A DNA stretch of 64,000 nucleotides from Anniella stebbinsi (lineage: Eukaryota; Chordata; Lepidosauria; Squamata; Anniellidae), in assembly GCA_029215795.1 (NCBI GenBank), contig JARDYH010000002.1, forward strand, positions 12,455,001-12,519,000. Direction: 5' to 3'. Both the position numbers and the translations under genes were made by a program. The notes beneath the pieces were generated by a model. The model searched no databases. It saw only the letters and a program-made list of their open reading frames with translations, and was not told where the DNA came from. This document shows, piece by piece, positions 10,938 to 20,389 of the stretch. Position 1 is the stretch's first letter, and each line of letters begins with the position of its first letter.

Positions 10938-11167
10938 CGCCGAACCCTAGTGATCGCTGCTTTTTGTAGAAGGGTGGTAGTCTCCTGTGCCAAAGTCAGT
11001 GAGGGTGGCGTAATTTTTATGGTGCCCAGTGGAGGAGGGACCTCGAACTCTATCTTGTAGCCCTCTGCTATGATTTTTAATACCCAAGCGTCTGATGTTA
11101 TTGACGCCCAGGTTTGCAGAAAGGGCCTCAGTCTGTTGGTGTCGGTGCAGTTGAGAGGCAGCGCCAA
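9254..11167 (-). CDS. DIRS reverse transcriptase / RNase H ORF
   Basis: The 637-codon frame contains a reverse transcriptase with the DLKDAYFHIAIHPAHRRYLRF core and the catalytic box YLDDW near residue 202. This is followed by an RNase H with TTDASLDGWGAH (~368), the LELLAVRKAL glutamate (~398) and TDNTTVVWYL (~425), then the DIRS-type extension DIDLFATAANAVCPEYCS. The first listed codon is TTG at 11165-11167, not ATG, and the frame stays open upstream into gag. Access by a frameshift or reinitiation near the gag stop is therefore more likely than a TTG start. The frame is +1 relative to gag. I see no separate methyltransferase domain. Confidence 0.93.
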   Translation of the reverse strand: MALPLNCTDTNRLRPFLQTWASITSDAWVLKIIAEGYKIEFEVPPPLGTIKITPPSLTLAQETTTLLQKAAITRVRRCQLKTGFYSRYFTVPKKDGGLRPIMDLRGLNKFILPKKFRMVTVASVLPMLKKGDWFTLIDLKDAYFHIAIHPAHRRYLRFLIGRHAYQFSVLPFGLKSAPRVFTKCMSAVCAHLRSRNIDLYPYLDDWLIVSKSRSQALADVHDVISLLSSLGLQINYKKSIIQPSQKLQFIGVTLDATVGRAFLPTDRIAALQQRALNLQGHSRASAFAILRLLGLMAAAVFVVRWARLRMRPLQQFLLQRYSPLQDPHRLILTIPRLVRNSLRWWSVVHNLSQGMGFAPREPSRIVTTDASLDGWGAHHDDLLTQGRWSPSENHLHINMLELLAVRKALQAFLPHLQGHHVRIITDNTTVVWYLNKEGGTRSRRLLRLVMDIFEWAISHNILLSALHIAGKENTTADVLSRSFADTHEWELNTTVLTRLFARWGTPDIDLFATAANAVCPEYCSRAGIGIASLGDAFQLDWSRGLLYLFPPFPLVAKAVATISCHNSNAIMIAPWWPRQPWFTSLLRLAKAEIWNLPRRPDLLSRQGGSILHPDVHSLHLTAWRIRRLGEYSTSQNR

Positions 11168-11168
11168 G

Positions 11169-13313
11169 TCAAAGACGGCGTTTGCCAGACTGTTGTTGCT
11201 TGCTGCGTTGGTGGAAACGCGGGGCTGACTTTCGAGGCTGATAAGCCTGCGTCGCGGTTGGCTGGTAGCGTTGCGTTTTATCCTGCTGTGATCTTGGCTG
11301 GAATGGAACTGGCCTATACCATTTCCTTGGTCGGTAGGATTGCTGAGGCTGTTGAAAGCCCATTTTCTTCGCCGTCATGCGAGCCTTGTGTAAGGTATCC
11401 ATGGCCGTATCCGTTTCTATATTGAACAGACCCTCTCCATCAAATGGAAGGTCTTCTATTCTGTTCTTAGTATCCTGCGGTAACGCCGCAGACCGCAACC
11501 ACGCATGGCGACGTAATGCCACTGAACCCACCATGGCCTTGGAAACACAGTCAGTAAGATGTCGTGCCGTTGTCAATTCTTGTTTAGACAAACGGATCGC
11601 TTCCGCTTGGAAGACCCTAGCCAGCTCTCTTTGATCGTCGGGGAGATAATCGGTGAGCGATGAAATCTTCTCCCAAAGAAAAAGCTGATAGCGTGCCATG
11701 AGCGCCATGTAGTTTGTCACTTTTACACCCAGCGAAGCTGAAGCATAAATACGCCGCCCGTAGGCATCGAGCTTCCGCCCCTCCTTATCTGTTGGTGCGG
11801 AATGCACCTTTCCGGATCTGCCCTGCGCCGCCTCCACCACAACCGAGTTCGGCTTAGGGTGATGAAAAAGAAAAGGCGCCTGCGCTTCCCTGACTTTATA
11901 TATTGCATCAAGTCGCTTGGAGGTGGGTCCCACCGTGGCTGGGTGCTCCCAGGACTGTTTGAGGGTTTTTAATAGAGCTTTGACCATTGGCAAGGTCAGT
12001 TGGGGTGATGGCTCTGCATGCATTACATCATAAATCCCATCATCAGACTCCTCAGCCACCTGTTGGCATTCTATATTCAAGGACTGAGCTAGTCTCTGCA
12101 TTTGCTCCGTGAAACTGCCCATTTCCATTGTTGGCGATGCACGATCTTCAAAACCAACAGTATCCAAAGGCGATGGCTCCGAAGGACGAGGCGATGGGGC
12201 GGACGATGAATCCGACGCATACTCCTCAAACGATTGCGAGGGCTGTCGATGTCGAGGCGATCCAGATGGTGTTCGCTGCTGGGGACGAACAGCTGTCGAT
12301 GTCGAGCTCGTCCGACGCTGAACGGAGGAGCGTTGTAAAGAGGTGGTCCTACGCGGAGGAACCGGCGGTGGCGACTGGTCTCCCTGAATTCGGCGCCCTG
12401 TGTATGGGTCAAACCGGTACGGAGCACGGGAAGACCGACGGGAATGCTCAGAATAAAGTTCAGAGTCCCTCGAAGGCGACCTTGACCGAGAACGCGACCT
12501 CGACTGGGAGGGACGGTATCGACGTCGACGCCGAGGCTCTTTTTGTTGGCTCGGTAACGACTGGCGCATCGGCATCGATCGGTCAGTATCCGACGGAATG
12601 AGAACTGGCATTGGCCCAGTGGAGGGCAGTGAGTGAGAGGGTGACAGAGGTTGCTGCGGATGCATCCTCGGTGTCGAAGGCGTGCGGAGCAGAGAAGAGA
12701 CGGAAGGCGTCCGACGTCTCGATGTCGAACGGGTCGGTGAAGCTTGCTGCGAAGTCTGCGATTTCGACGCGATCGATGCCGAACGGTGTGTCGGTGCCGA
12801 AGAAGGTATCGGTAACGACGAAGACTTGTGGACCATAGCCACCACTTTCACCGATGTCGAAGACGGCATCGACGACGACCTCGGTTTCGACGATGTCGAA
12901 GGCTTGCTTGTTGATTTTGTCGATGTCGACTTCTTTATCGACTTCGATTTTTTTGCCTTCTTTGCCGGGGGTGGCGACGAGGCAGTTGAAAATTCCGTTA
13001 CCGGTGCCGCCGCCCGTAATTGGGGGGAACCCGGAGGTGCTGGGCTTGAGAGGTTATGACTCTCCCCAGAAGTGCCTTTCTTTGCCATTGAGGGACGAGG
13101 TTGGTCGACGGCCGATAAAGCCTGAGTCCACAGTAGACTACGGAGGCGGTCTGCCCTATTCCTTCTTGTTTGTCTGGAAAACTTCATGCAATGGCTGCAC
13201 GAATCAACAACGTGAGCTTCGCCCAGACAAACAAGGCAGAGAGAATGCCCGTCGGAGAGGGCAATCTTTGCCCTACACCGTGAACAACGGCGAAACAATG
13301 CGGTCTGCGCCAT
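11169..13313 (-). CDS. DIRS Gag-like protein ORF
   Basis: The 714-codon ORF starts with ATG at 13313 and ends with TGA at 11169-11171. The N-terminus has a cysteine/histidine cluster (C10, C13, C26, C29, H34, C39, C42) around CLVCLGEAH, which looks like a zinc-binding fold. Residues ~75-370 are a serine/proline/arginine-rich low-complexity region with an RSRSRSRS run. The conserved Gag-like core follows (around MVKALLKTLKQSWEHPATVG and ASLGVKVTNYMALMARYQLF). The tail is basic and glutamine-rich and probably binds RNA. It is the first ORF of the element. Confidence 0.88.
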   Translation of the reverse strand: MAQTALFRRCSRCRAKIALSDGHSLCLVCLGEAHVVDSCSHCMKFSRQTRRNRADRLRSLLWTQALSAVDQPRPSMAKKGTSGESHNLSSPAPPGSPQLRAAAPVTEFSTASSPPPAKKAKKSKSIKKSTSTKSTSKPSTSSKPRSSSMPSSTSVKVVAMVHKSSSLPIPSSAPTHRSASIASKSQTSQQASPTRSTSRRRTPSVSSLLRTPSTPRMHPQQPLSPSHSLPSTGPMPVLIPSDTDRSMPMRQSLPSQQKEPRRRRRYRPSQSRSRSRSRSPSRDSELYSEHSRRSSRAPYRFDPYTGRRIQGDQSPPPVPPRRTTSLQRSSVQRRTSSTSTAVRPQQRTPSGSPRHRQPSQSFEEYASDSSSAPSPRPSEPSPLDTVGFEDRASPTMEMGSFTEQMQRLAQSLNIECQQVAEESDDGIYDVMHAEPSPQLTLPMVKALLKTLKQSWEHPATVGPTSKRLDAIYKVREAQAPFLFHHPKPNSVVVEAAQGRSGKVHSAPTDKEGRKLDAYGRRIYASASLGVKVTNYMALMARYQLFLWEKISSLTDYLPDDQRELARVFQAEAIRLSKQELTTARHLTDCVSKAMVGSVALRRHAWLRSAALPQDTKNRIEDLPFDGEGLFNIETDTAMDTLHKARMTAKKMGFQQPQQSYRPRKWYRPVPFQPRSQQDKTQRYQPTATQAYQPRKSAPRFHQRSKQQQSGKRRL

Positions 13314-13349
13314 AAGCTGGCGGCCGCTATATCTACGAACTATAACTAA

Positions 13350-13355
<6 letters not shown>

Positions 13356-13381
<26 letters not shown>
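13356..13381. repeat. (TA)n microsatellite inside DIRS leader
   Basis: About 13 TA units lie between the gag start codon and the right inverted repeat, within the presumed 5' leader of the element transcript. Confidence 0.9.
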
Positions 13382-13384
<3 letters not shown>

Positions 13385-13521
13385 AAACTACTAACTAACT
13401 ATCTAACTAACACTAATAACGAGAACAGCCTAAGCTAACGAAAAACTATCCTTCTTTCTCTTAACTAGGTACAACGTACCAGAGAAGTCTCCCGCGAGGC
13501 TAACTGCGAAGCGGTCGAAGA

Positions 13522-13679
13522 AGAACTGAGGTAAGGAGAGGCGGGAGCCCTGAGCATGCGCGGTAGGATGGTGGGGGGAGGGGTTCCCGCCAAAAGTCTA
13601 AGCTAGCTAAGTTTCCCGGAAGTAGGCTCGGCGTCGGCGCGAGCCCATATGTGTGATGCACAGAGACCACGAAGAAGAA
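13522..13679. repeat. DIRS right inverted terminal repeat
   Basis: This is the inverse complement of the left repeat. It includes the GGCGGGAGCCCTGAGCATGC and GGCGTCGGCGCGAGCCCATA blocks and ends CCACGAAGAAGAA. The GC-rich block adjoins the gag 5' leader and is a reasonable place for the element promoter, but I see no clear TATA box. Confidence 0.92.
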
Positions 13680-15517
13680 CTAAGGCTTAGGAGAGACATT
13701 TCAACTTTGCGGAACGAGAGGTGGGGGTGGAATGCACACAATGGTTTGTGGTCAGGGGAAGGGGCATGGCAGTCTGTGGGGCCTGAGGTTCTGCACCCTT
13801 GGTCCAGGGCATTTTATACGAGAAATTATCTTCATTCCTTCTCTTGGTGCAGCAGAGCCTCTGATCCCATCCTCAAGCAACATCGCTGCTTAGTCCAATG
13901 GAACTTCATGCCTATGGATGCTTCTTCAGATAAAGATTCCTCGGTTTTAATTTGAATAGCTTGGAAACTTCTCTCCGACCACTGGGTTTTCATCTCTTCC
14001 ACAATAATTCTATCAACCACCATACTGTTCCTTTTGTTCTGAGAGGGGGAAACTATTTCAAACTGTATGCCACATTTTTTTTCTTCCCTTGACAATCAAG
14101 CTGTTTTTATTTATGTTTACTGTGTGGTCTCTGTGCCATTATATGCTTGCAGACTCAGGATACTGTTATTTCCATTCTGGATGCTCTCCATGTTCTGGTC
14201 AAATTTTGTCATGCAATTTTTTCCCTGCTTTCTCAAAATTCTTGGCACCAGTCGTAATACATTAAAGAATGTGTAAAGCAAGCGTAGCTTGAATTTAAAT
14301 GTACTGTTCTATTCAGAGAAACTGTACTGCGCTTTGTTCTTAGGGGTAGACTGTTTTAACGTACATTGCCTTGAGCATTTCACAAATTGGAAAGGCAACT
14401 CAGAAATGCTATTAATTTATGTTAAAAAAAATGTTTCTTTATCCCAATTAGCTTTTGATGATTTCCAAGTAATTACATGGACGTGTCATTTGCTGCTGGG
14501 TATCAGTGCCTGCTCAACAGATGCCCATTGTTATCTGCTAAAATGTACTGCACAGTCGTCAGCAACTACTAGGCCATTCCCTGGACCAAAGAACTAGCCT
14601 GAACCTGACAAACAACAGATCAGTTCCAAAATAAGGGAGGATAACAAGTAAAGGTTTGCTTAGTAAACTTCCCATGCTTCCCTAGTCTCCTGACTCCATC
14701 TCCTGGAAGTAGGAACAAGCACACTAGGAACGACAGGAAAAGGTAAGGGTGTGTGGAACCAACTACTAAATTCAGCCCATCGCTCAGTTTAGTTGCAACC
14801 ACTGCTATTTCCCCAGGAGTCTAAGAAAGGAAGAAATTATATGGGGCTGCTGTCAAAAATGGCAATCTTCTATCTATTTCCCCCCTTTACACGGTAGACA
14901 TATCAAGTAGCCAATTTCAATATGTTACCTGCATAAAGGGGCCCCAGGAGTAGAAGAGAAAGAAGTCTGAGCCACTGCCACTGCCCCATTGTCATGACCC
15001 ACTGCTGGCTTTGGCCCCTTGACATCCAATGGCTTATATGGATGTCTATAAAGGGGAGGCAATACATGGCTTATACAGCTGCTCAGATAACCCATGTGCT
15101 TGGTCCCTTGTGGCCAGGGAGAGGTGGGGCCAGTAAAGGGGTGTGCATTGGGGCAGGACCAGCAGTTTGGCCCCACTTCCGTTCTACACATGAAGGACGC
15201 TAATAGCTCATATCCAACCATGCGATGTCATCATCACACTGTGAGTTTCCCTTACCCTGTACGTGGCAGGCGATGGACCGGAGCGGAGAAACATGTTGCC
15301 TGATGTCACTTGCTGCTGGCACCTGCTGCTGTTTTTTGGCAGCAGCCCCAGATCTATCATAACGTCTAATTCCATCCTAAAGCAATGGTTTTCATATTGT
15401 GTTCCAGGGAACCCCAAGATTCCCTAGAAACTTACCAGGGATTCCTGAATGAGAGGATGAACAGAAGATGAGCTTCTCTGAATGACAGCTAGCTCCTTGC
15501 GTGACTGAAGAATAAAG
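13680..15517. other. Intronic stretch without recognised gene
   Basis: No exon or named element is recognised. The longest frames (about 100 codons near 14289 and 14925) carry no domain I know. Confidence 0.5.
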
Positions 15518-15648
15518 CAGATTTCCCCAACCTGGTGCCCTCCAGATGGTTTGGACTACAACTCCCATAAGACCCAACCACCATGGCCAATAGTCACAGT
15601 GGGAACCACAGTCCAAAACATCTAGAAGGCACATGTGGCCTACCCCTG
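15518..15648. mobile_element. Small hAT-like miniature element
   Basis: The left end (CAGATTTCCCCAACCTGGTG) and the complement of the right end (CAGGGGTAGGCCACATGTGC) are diverged inverted repeats, each followed by a CTCCAGATG/TTCTAGATG and TTTGGACT block. The element is related to 37317-37459. The flanking octamers do not match, so its age or boundary is uncertain. Confidence 0.55.
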
Positions 15649-15894
15649 CTCTAGAACATGCCCCAAAATATTTCCCTGTGTCAGGGGTTCCACCAGTTGA
15701 TGTGGAAAAGGTTCTGTGAAGTTGGGATTCCAAAGTATTTATATGCCTTGGGTATGAAATGCTTGCAAATTAAAGCCAGTAGAGTTGTGGAAATTACACG
15801 CCACACGACTCGCTGCTTAGCCATGTTGGACCTGCAGTTTATAACTACAGGTGTTGTGAAACCCAAAGGGATCGTTAGTTAATACAGTGGTCCC

Positions 15895-16380
15895 CAACCT
15901 TTTTGGCACCAGGGATCGGTTTGTGGAGGACAATTTTTCCATGGACCGAGGGTGGGTTGGTTGGGGGTTTGGCGAGGGCGGCGGCGGAGAGCGGCAGACC
16001 CAGTAGGTCCAGGCTGGGTTTTTGGGGGGGTGGGTGGCTTGGTGGTGGGGGTTTGTTTCGGGTGGTGGGGCTGGCGGGATGGTCCCCCCATCCGAAACAA
16101 CCCCACCACCAAGCCACCCACCCCCAAAAAACCCAGCCTGGACCTACCGGGTCTGCCGATCTCCACCGCCGATCTCCGCCGCTTTCCTCCGCCACCGCGT
16201 GACCCACTGCAGCCCCGGTTTGCCCCCGCCGCCCCCCGGCCTGCCCGGATCACCCCAGTTTTCCCGGTCAGGACCTGGAAACCATGGGCGATCTGGGCAC
16301 CCTACTGGTGAGAACGTTGCCTGGTTCCTAACAGCCCACGGACCGGTACCAGTCCGTGGCCCGGGGGTTGGGGACCCCTG
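15895..16380. mobile_element. Nonautonomous hAT element with perfect target duplication
   Basis: It is bounded by a perfect 8-bp duplication AGTTAATA (15887-15894 and 16381-16388). The termini are CAGTGGTCCCCAACC at the left and the complement of CAGGGGTCCCCAACC at the right, which is the hAT end type. The 486-bp body is very GC-rich against an AT-rich intron. It contains a large internal foldback (about 15990-16160). No transposase is present; the overlapping proline/glycine-rich frames are by-products of composition. Confidence 0.93.
15990..16162. repeat. GC-rich internal foldback
   Basis: The left arm runs from GGCAGACCCAGTAGGTCCAGG through the GGGTGGGTGGCTTGGTGGTG block to TTTCGGG. The right arm is its near-exact inverse complement, from CCGAAACAACCCCACCACC to CCTGGACCTACCGGGTCTGC. 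Only about 25-30 bases separate the arms. The left arm is G-rich enough to consider quadruplex formation. Confidence 0.9.
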
Positions 16381-16388
16381 AGTTAATA

Positions 16389-17531
16389 AACAGGTACTGA
16401 TGGTTCGGAACGGCCCTCCCTCCGCCCGTTTATTCCTTTCTGCATGCACGGACCAGTCACACAGAGCATGCAGCATGCAGTAAATGGAGAGCAGAGGTTA
16501 ATAACCTGGAAGCATAGGATCTGAGCATGTGAGAGCAAGTTAAAGACAGCAGCTCCTCTCCATTGTCACTGAGGCTCGAGAAGCAATGCCGCAGCGTAGA
16601 GCAGTGGGAGTGGGGGAAATAGAGTTTGTCCAAGACATAGACATATCTCCGCAAGTGGCGGCAGGTGTAACTGCAAGACAAGGGTAAAGGGAGGAACAGA
16701 AAAGAAAGGAAAAACGAAAGGAAAAACAAACAGGAATTCTCCTTTAAGAAAGCTGCACCCAAACATGATCTCAACAAGTCAGTGGCAGATGTCAAAGAGC
16801 AAAGCAGTAGTTGTTGTTTTTTTTAAAAAAAGTTAAAAACTGTAAAAGCAGAAAGGGCGGATAGTCTCTGCAACAACCCAGGATGATTTCATTAGTGACG
16901 CAGAAGAGGTTGCCGGCTTTAGCAGGGAGGGTGTGCGTAAACACACCAATGTTTGTGGGTTTACTTTTAAGGGAAAATTCAAACCACCTTTTCATGCGAC
17001 TTGAAGACAAATGCCCTTGTGCCAAGACGTAATATAAAATGTTATGGGAACAGTTACACAGCTTGTGTGGTTTTATACAAACTGCCATCTTCGAGTAGAG
17101 GAATGAAAAGGCCAAGTTCATTGCTAAGTTACTGCTTTGAGGTTCTCCCAGCAGCCTTTAGAAACCTAGCAGTTAACAATAAACCAGTTTGCCACAACAG
17201 TTGGGGAGTTATGGGCTGGTTAGTCCTGCAACGCATGAATCATCATGATACTGCCTCTAAGTTCTGGGGTTTTGTTTTGTTTTCTAGTACATATCCACTT
17301 CTGTCTTCATGCTGCACAAACAGAAGCTTCTTGGGAAGTATCAGTCAGACACTTGGCTCTGCTGTAAATTGCTCTCTCGCTCTCTCTCTGCCAGTTCACA
17401 GCATTCATCCCACGGTAGTGAGAGCAAGAAACAGAACTCAGGGCAAGGCTAGGTTGATGGGGACTACTTGGATCTCAATGGACCTATTTGTATATCATGA
17501 TAGCCCACCATGGATTAATTTACCTAAAGGG
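16389..17531. other. Intronic stretch without recognised gene
   Basis: It includes a 214-codon plus-strand frame (17001-17645) that runs into the foldback at 17532 and has no recognisable domain. Nothing else was identified. Confidence 0.5.
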
Positions 17532-17782
17532 GTTGTTGCGTCGTACCATATTTGCATGGCATCCACAGGCGCCTGTTTGTCATGTTGTGCAAACCCAGGC
17601 AGCAGGGGTTGTTTCGGGCTTAGACAATCATCAAATAATCCATGACTTGTTTTAGGGTAATTTGAGGTTTATCTAACCCTCAAACAACCCCTGCTGCCTG
17701 TTTGCATGACACGACAAACCACTGCAAGCCGAGCGCCCACAGGCGCCAGGTAAAAAGGCACAACGCAACAGACCCTGTGGGT
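17532..17782. mobile_element. Foldback miniature DNA-type element
   Basis: The left arm carries GTTGTTGCGTCGT, CACAGGCGCCTG, GTTGTGCAAACCCAGGCAGC and AGGGGTTGTTT in order. The right half carries their complements in reverse order (AACAACCCCTGCTGCCTG, TTGCATGACACGACA, GGCGCCAGG, AACGCAACAG). The centre is about 17650. No coding sequence is present and the target duplication is not clear. Confidence 0.75.
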
Positions 17783-17849
17783 GAATTAAGCCATGGGGAT
17801 GGAACCACAATACCTGATGCAGTACACTCCTGGCATGAACCTACCTGTA

Positions 17850-18228
17850 CACAATGTTCATCATCTAAGGCCTTCATCCGGGTCTCTCCTCCAAGGGAGG
17901 CTCGGAAGGTGGCAACAAGAGAGAGGGCCTTCTCTGTGGTAGCCCCCCGGTAGATCTCCCTAATGAGGGCCATCTGCAACCGAAATTGCTACCTTTTTGG
18001 CGTGACATGTTTTCTCATGCATTTGGCCTGAGGTTTTATTCAGATCCTGGATTTTTCTTATTGTTGATTGTTTAAAATTGTTCTAGATATGTGTGTCTCT
18101 GTGAGTGCTATATGCTTGCGTGCAACGGTTTTTATAATGCTTTTTATAATGTTTTTGATCTTTGTGAACCACCCAGAGAGCTTTGGCTATTGGGCAGTAT
18201 ATCAATGTAATAAATGAAAACGAAAATG
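17850..18228 (+). mobile_element. L2-like LINE 3' end
   Basis: It carries the last part of the reverse transcriptase reading (GAGAGGGCCTTCTCTGTGGT block) and the characteristic 3' sequence GAACCACCCAGAGAGCTTTG, GCTATTGGGCAGTATATCAA and an AATAAAT tail. The same 3' block recurs at 26350, 43720 and 60600 on the plus strand, and at 26800 and 28250 on the minus strand. Confidence 0.85.
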
Positions 18229-19734
18229 AAATGCTGGGCTGCCATATCGTGTGAACTAGATCGATAGCTCCCACTATGTTCCAAGGGGCATAGTTGAAAC
18301 TCAAGGAGTGGGAGGAACGGCTTTGCGCTCCAGGCTCTGAGATCATCAGGAACAAATTCAGCTTCAGTGGAATCCCCAAATACAGTCCCTTATTTTCACC
18401 CGCTTAAGGGAATAGTTGCTATTCATTCCTAGTGACAAAATCAAAGTGCTGTCATTGGGGAAAACACAGTACTGGAAAAAGCAATGACTTAAAAGTTTGC
18501 GCTTTCCCCTCTCGTCATTCAATCTTATGTATTTGAACATGTAATCAGTGAAATGTTGAAGCTAATTCCTAGTTTAAATTTGCGATTTTAAATGGCGATT
18601 CACAAGTGTCACACTCGCCCCCACACCACAAGCTGTCCAGGTACAGAGGTCTTGCATTCTTCCCATCGGCTCCCCACAATGCTTTAAAACCCTCCACCCA
18701 ACCGTTGCTGGATTTGCCCTAACACAGTTTTCAAAATCCTGCTCTCAGGCCCCTGCCTTCTCCTGGGAAGAAAAAAAAATCAGATTGATTTGTATACCAG
18801 AATCAGAACGTGATTATGCTTTCTGCAAGGTTCTCTTTTTAAAACTGCCAATTACTTTGCTTTTTGAAAGAGGGGGAAACATGTATTTAATATCTGCATT
18901 TTATTACTAAAATCAATGAAAAGGAAGCTATTAAAGCAAAAAAAAAAAAAAAAATACACTCTCCCGGAGACATTTCATGCTTCTTAACCCTAAAAGCAGC
19001 CAGCAGCCATTCTCTCTTTGAGTGGGTGGGGCAAAGAGACATGTGCTACCCACAGCAGATTAGAGGCTGCACTTTTTCCTGTTGCAAACAGTAAACTTAA
19101 TTTCTAGCTATGTGGCAGTAAAGCACTGAAATGTTTGATATCACCATCTAAAAAGTTAGCGTTTGGAATGTCTGGGTAACTGGAGCCTGGGAAATCAATA
19201 AGTGTGGTTTGGAGTTTTCCTATTGAAAACAGTTGTTCTTACTTAAGGATGAAACTCTGCCATTTTGGGAGATAATGAAACCAATAAAATATCTCTAGTG
19301 CCTTCTCAGTGTATAATCCCCCCCCCCAAGGTTATGTGCTGCATAAATCAGAAGTGTTATTAGAAAATAAAATATTATCATCTGTTCTGTTTCAACTAAA
19401 GAAATATTTTTTAAAAACCCTTAATGTTCTTGAACTACCACTCTGTAAGATCCAACGTTAAGAGCCAAGAGTGTGTGCAGCCAAGCTAATATAAAAATAA
19501 TATCTCAAGAGAACAAACAATTTCAAAATGATATTGGGACCACTGTTTCAGAGACTGAATAACTGCAAAGAGCTATTTAGAAAGATGATCCGACATACAC
19601 CAGTTATCAAGCCATCAGCTATTAAAGTAAACATACTCATGTACTCCCAAACGCACCCAGGCACAGAGAAAGGGGCATGTTTAAGATTTCAGGACCCTTT
19701 ACAGCTTTCTGCTAATATCCTAAAGCCTTTAGTA
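18229..19734. other. Intronic stretch without recognised gene
   Basis: Contains an A-run near 18938-18954 and a C-run near 19318-19327. No exon or named element was recognised. Confidence 0.5.
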
Positions 19735-20112
19735 GCCTCAGGGCAAACTCCAACGGGGCACTTACGCCCATCGATTCCTTTACGCCCCACTGATTCCCTT
19801 CTGCAAGCGGTAGGCCCTACCAAATCCATTGTGCAGGCAGTACCCACCGCTTATTTAAGGGAGATTTAGCGCTTCCTAGGGGAAGCCCCGAAATGAGCGG
19901 AAACACTCGTTTTTGGAAGGAGGAAGGTCAGCGGAGCTCCGCCGACCTGCTTCCTTCCAGAAATGAGTGTTTCTGCTCATTTCGGGTTGTCCCAGTAGTG
20001 TTAAAACACCACTGTGCAAGCGGTAGGGGTGGCTTGCGCAACAGAACTAGCAGGACATAAGAAGTGGCAAAGGGCATAAGCGCCCCATTTGATTCGGCCC
20101 GTTGTCTTTGAA
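19735..20112. mobile_element. Long foldback element with a loopless core
   Basis: Outer blocks such as CAACGGGGCACTTACGCCC at 19751 and GGGCATAAGCGCCCCATTTG near 20072 are inverted relatives, as are CAAGCGGTAGG at 19805 and the region around 20017. The centre (19888-19985) is a near-perfect palindrome. It has no coding capacity. Confidence 0.75.
19888..19985. repeat. Near-perfect 98-bp palindrome with no loop
   Basis: The arms 19888-19936 and 19937-19985 are inverse complements with about six mismatches in 49 and meet at GCGGAG/CTCCGC. The outer tips read CCGAAATGAGC and its complement. Confidence 0.92.
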
Positions 20113-20389
20113 AGGACAATCTAGCTAGGTGGGTACATGTGTTATATTAATAAATTGCCATTCATTTTATCCTTCTCTGAAATGTAATATTTCTTAGAAT
20201 TGGTGAAAGAAGGCTCGCCTTTTGGAGCTTCTCACAGTTCTACAATTTTAACACGTTCTACCTGAAGATATGGTCAGGATTACTTGGAAAAGTGAGATCA
20301 AACATGTAAGTTTGATTCTTGTCCATCCAGATCTGGTCCATCTATCTAGGTCTCATGTGGTTAATGCCCTTCTTGGAGACAGGATAGTT

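Larger units (their letters stand above)
7804..13679 (-). mobile_element. Full-length DIRS tyrosine-recombinase retrotransposon
   Basis: The element is 5876 bp long with three long minus-strand ORFs (Gag 11169-13313, RT/RNase H 9254-11167, recombinase 8256-10937). It has inverted terminal repeats (7804-7991 and 13522-13679) and an internal complementary region (8101-8194). There is no LTR and no visible target duplication, as expected for DIRS elements, which integrate circular DNA with a tyrosine recombinase instead of a DDE integrase. All three frames are open over their full length, so the copy looks young. Its genes lie in the same direction as DYM transcription. Confidence 0.95.

Noticed and set aside
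11377..13315. Several long plus-strand frames opposite the DIRS gag
   Set aside because: They are antisense shadows of the GC-rich, low-complexity gag ORF and show no domain or independent coding signal.
15875..16476. Overlapping 100- to 124-codon proline/glycine-rich frames on both strands
   Set aside because: They are produced by the GC-rich foldback of the hAT miniature element, which has few stop codons in any frame.
17001..17645. 214-codon plus-strand frame
   Set aside because: It runs from unique intron into a foldback element, has no recognisable domain and no splice or start context to support it.
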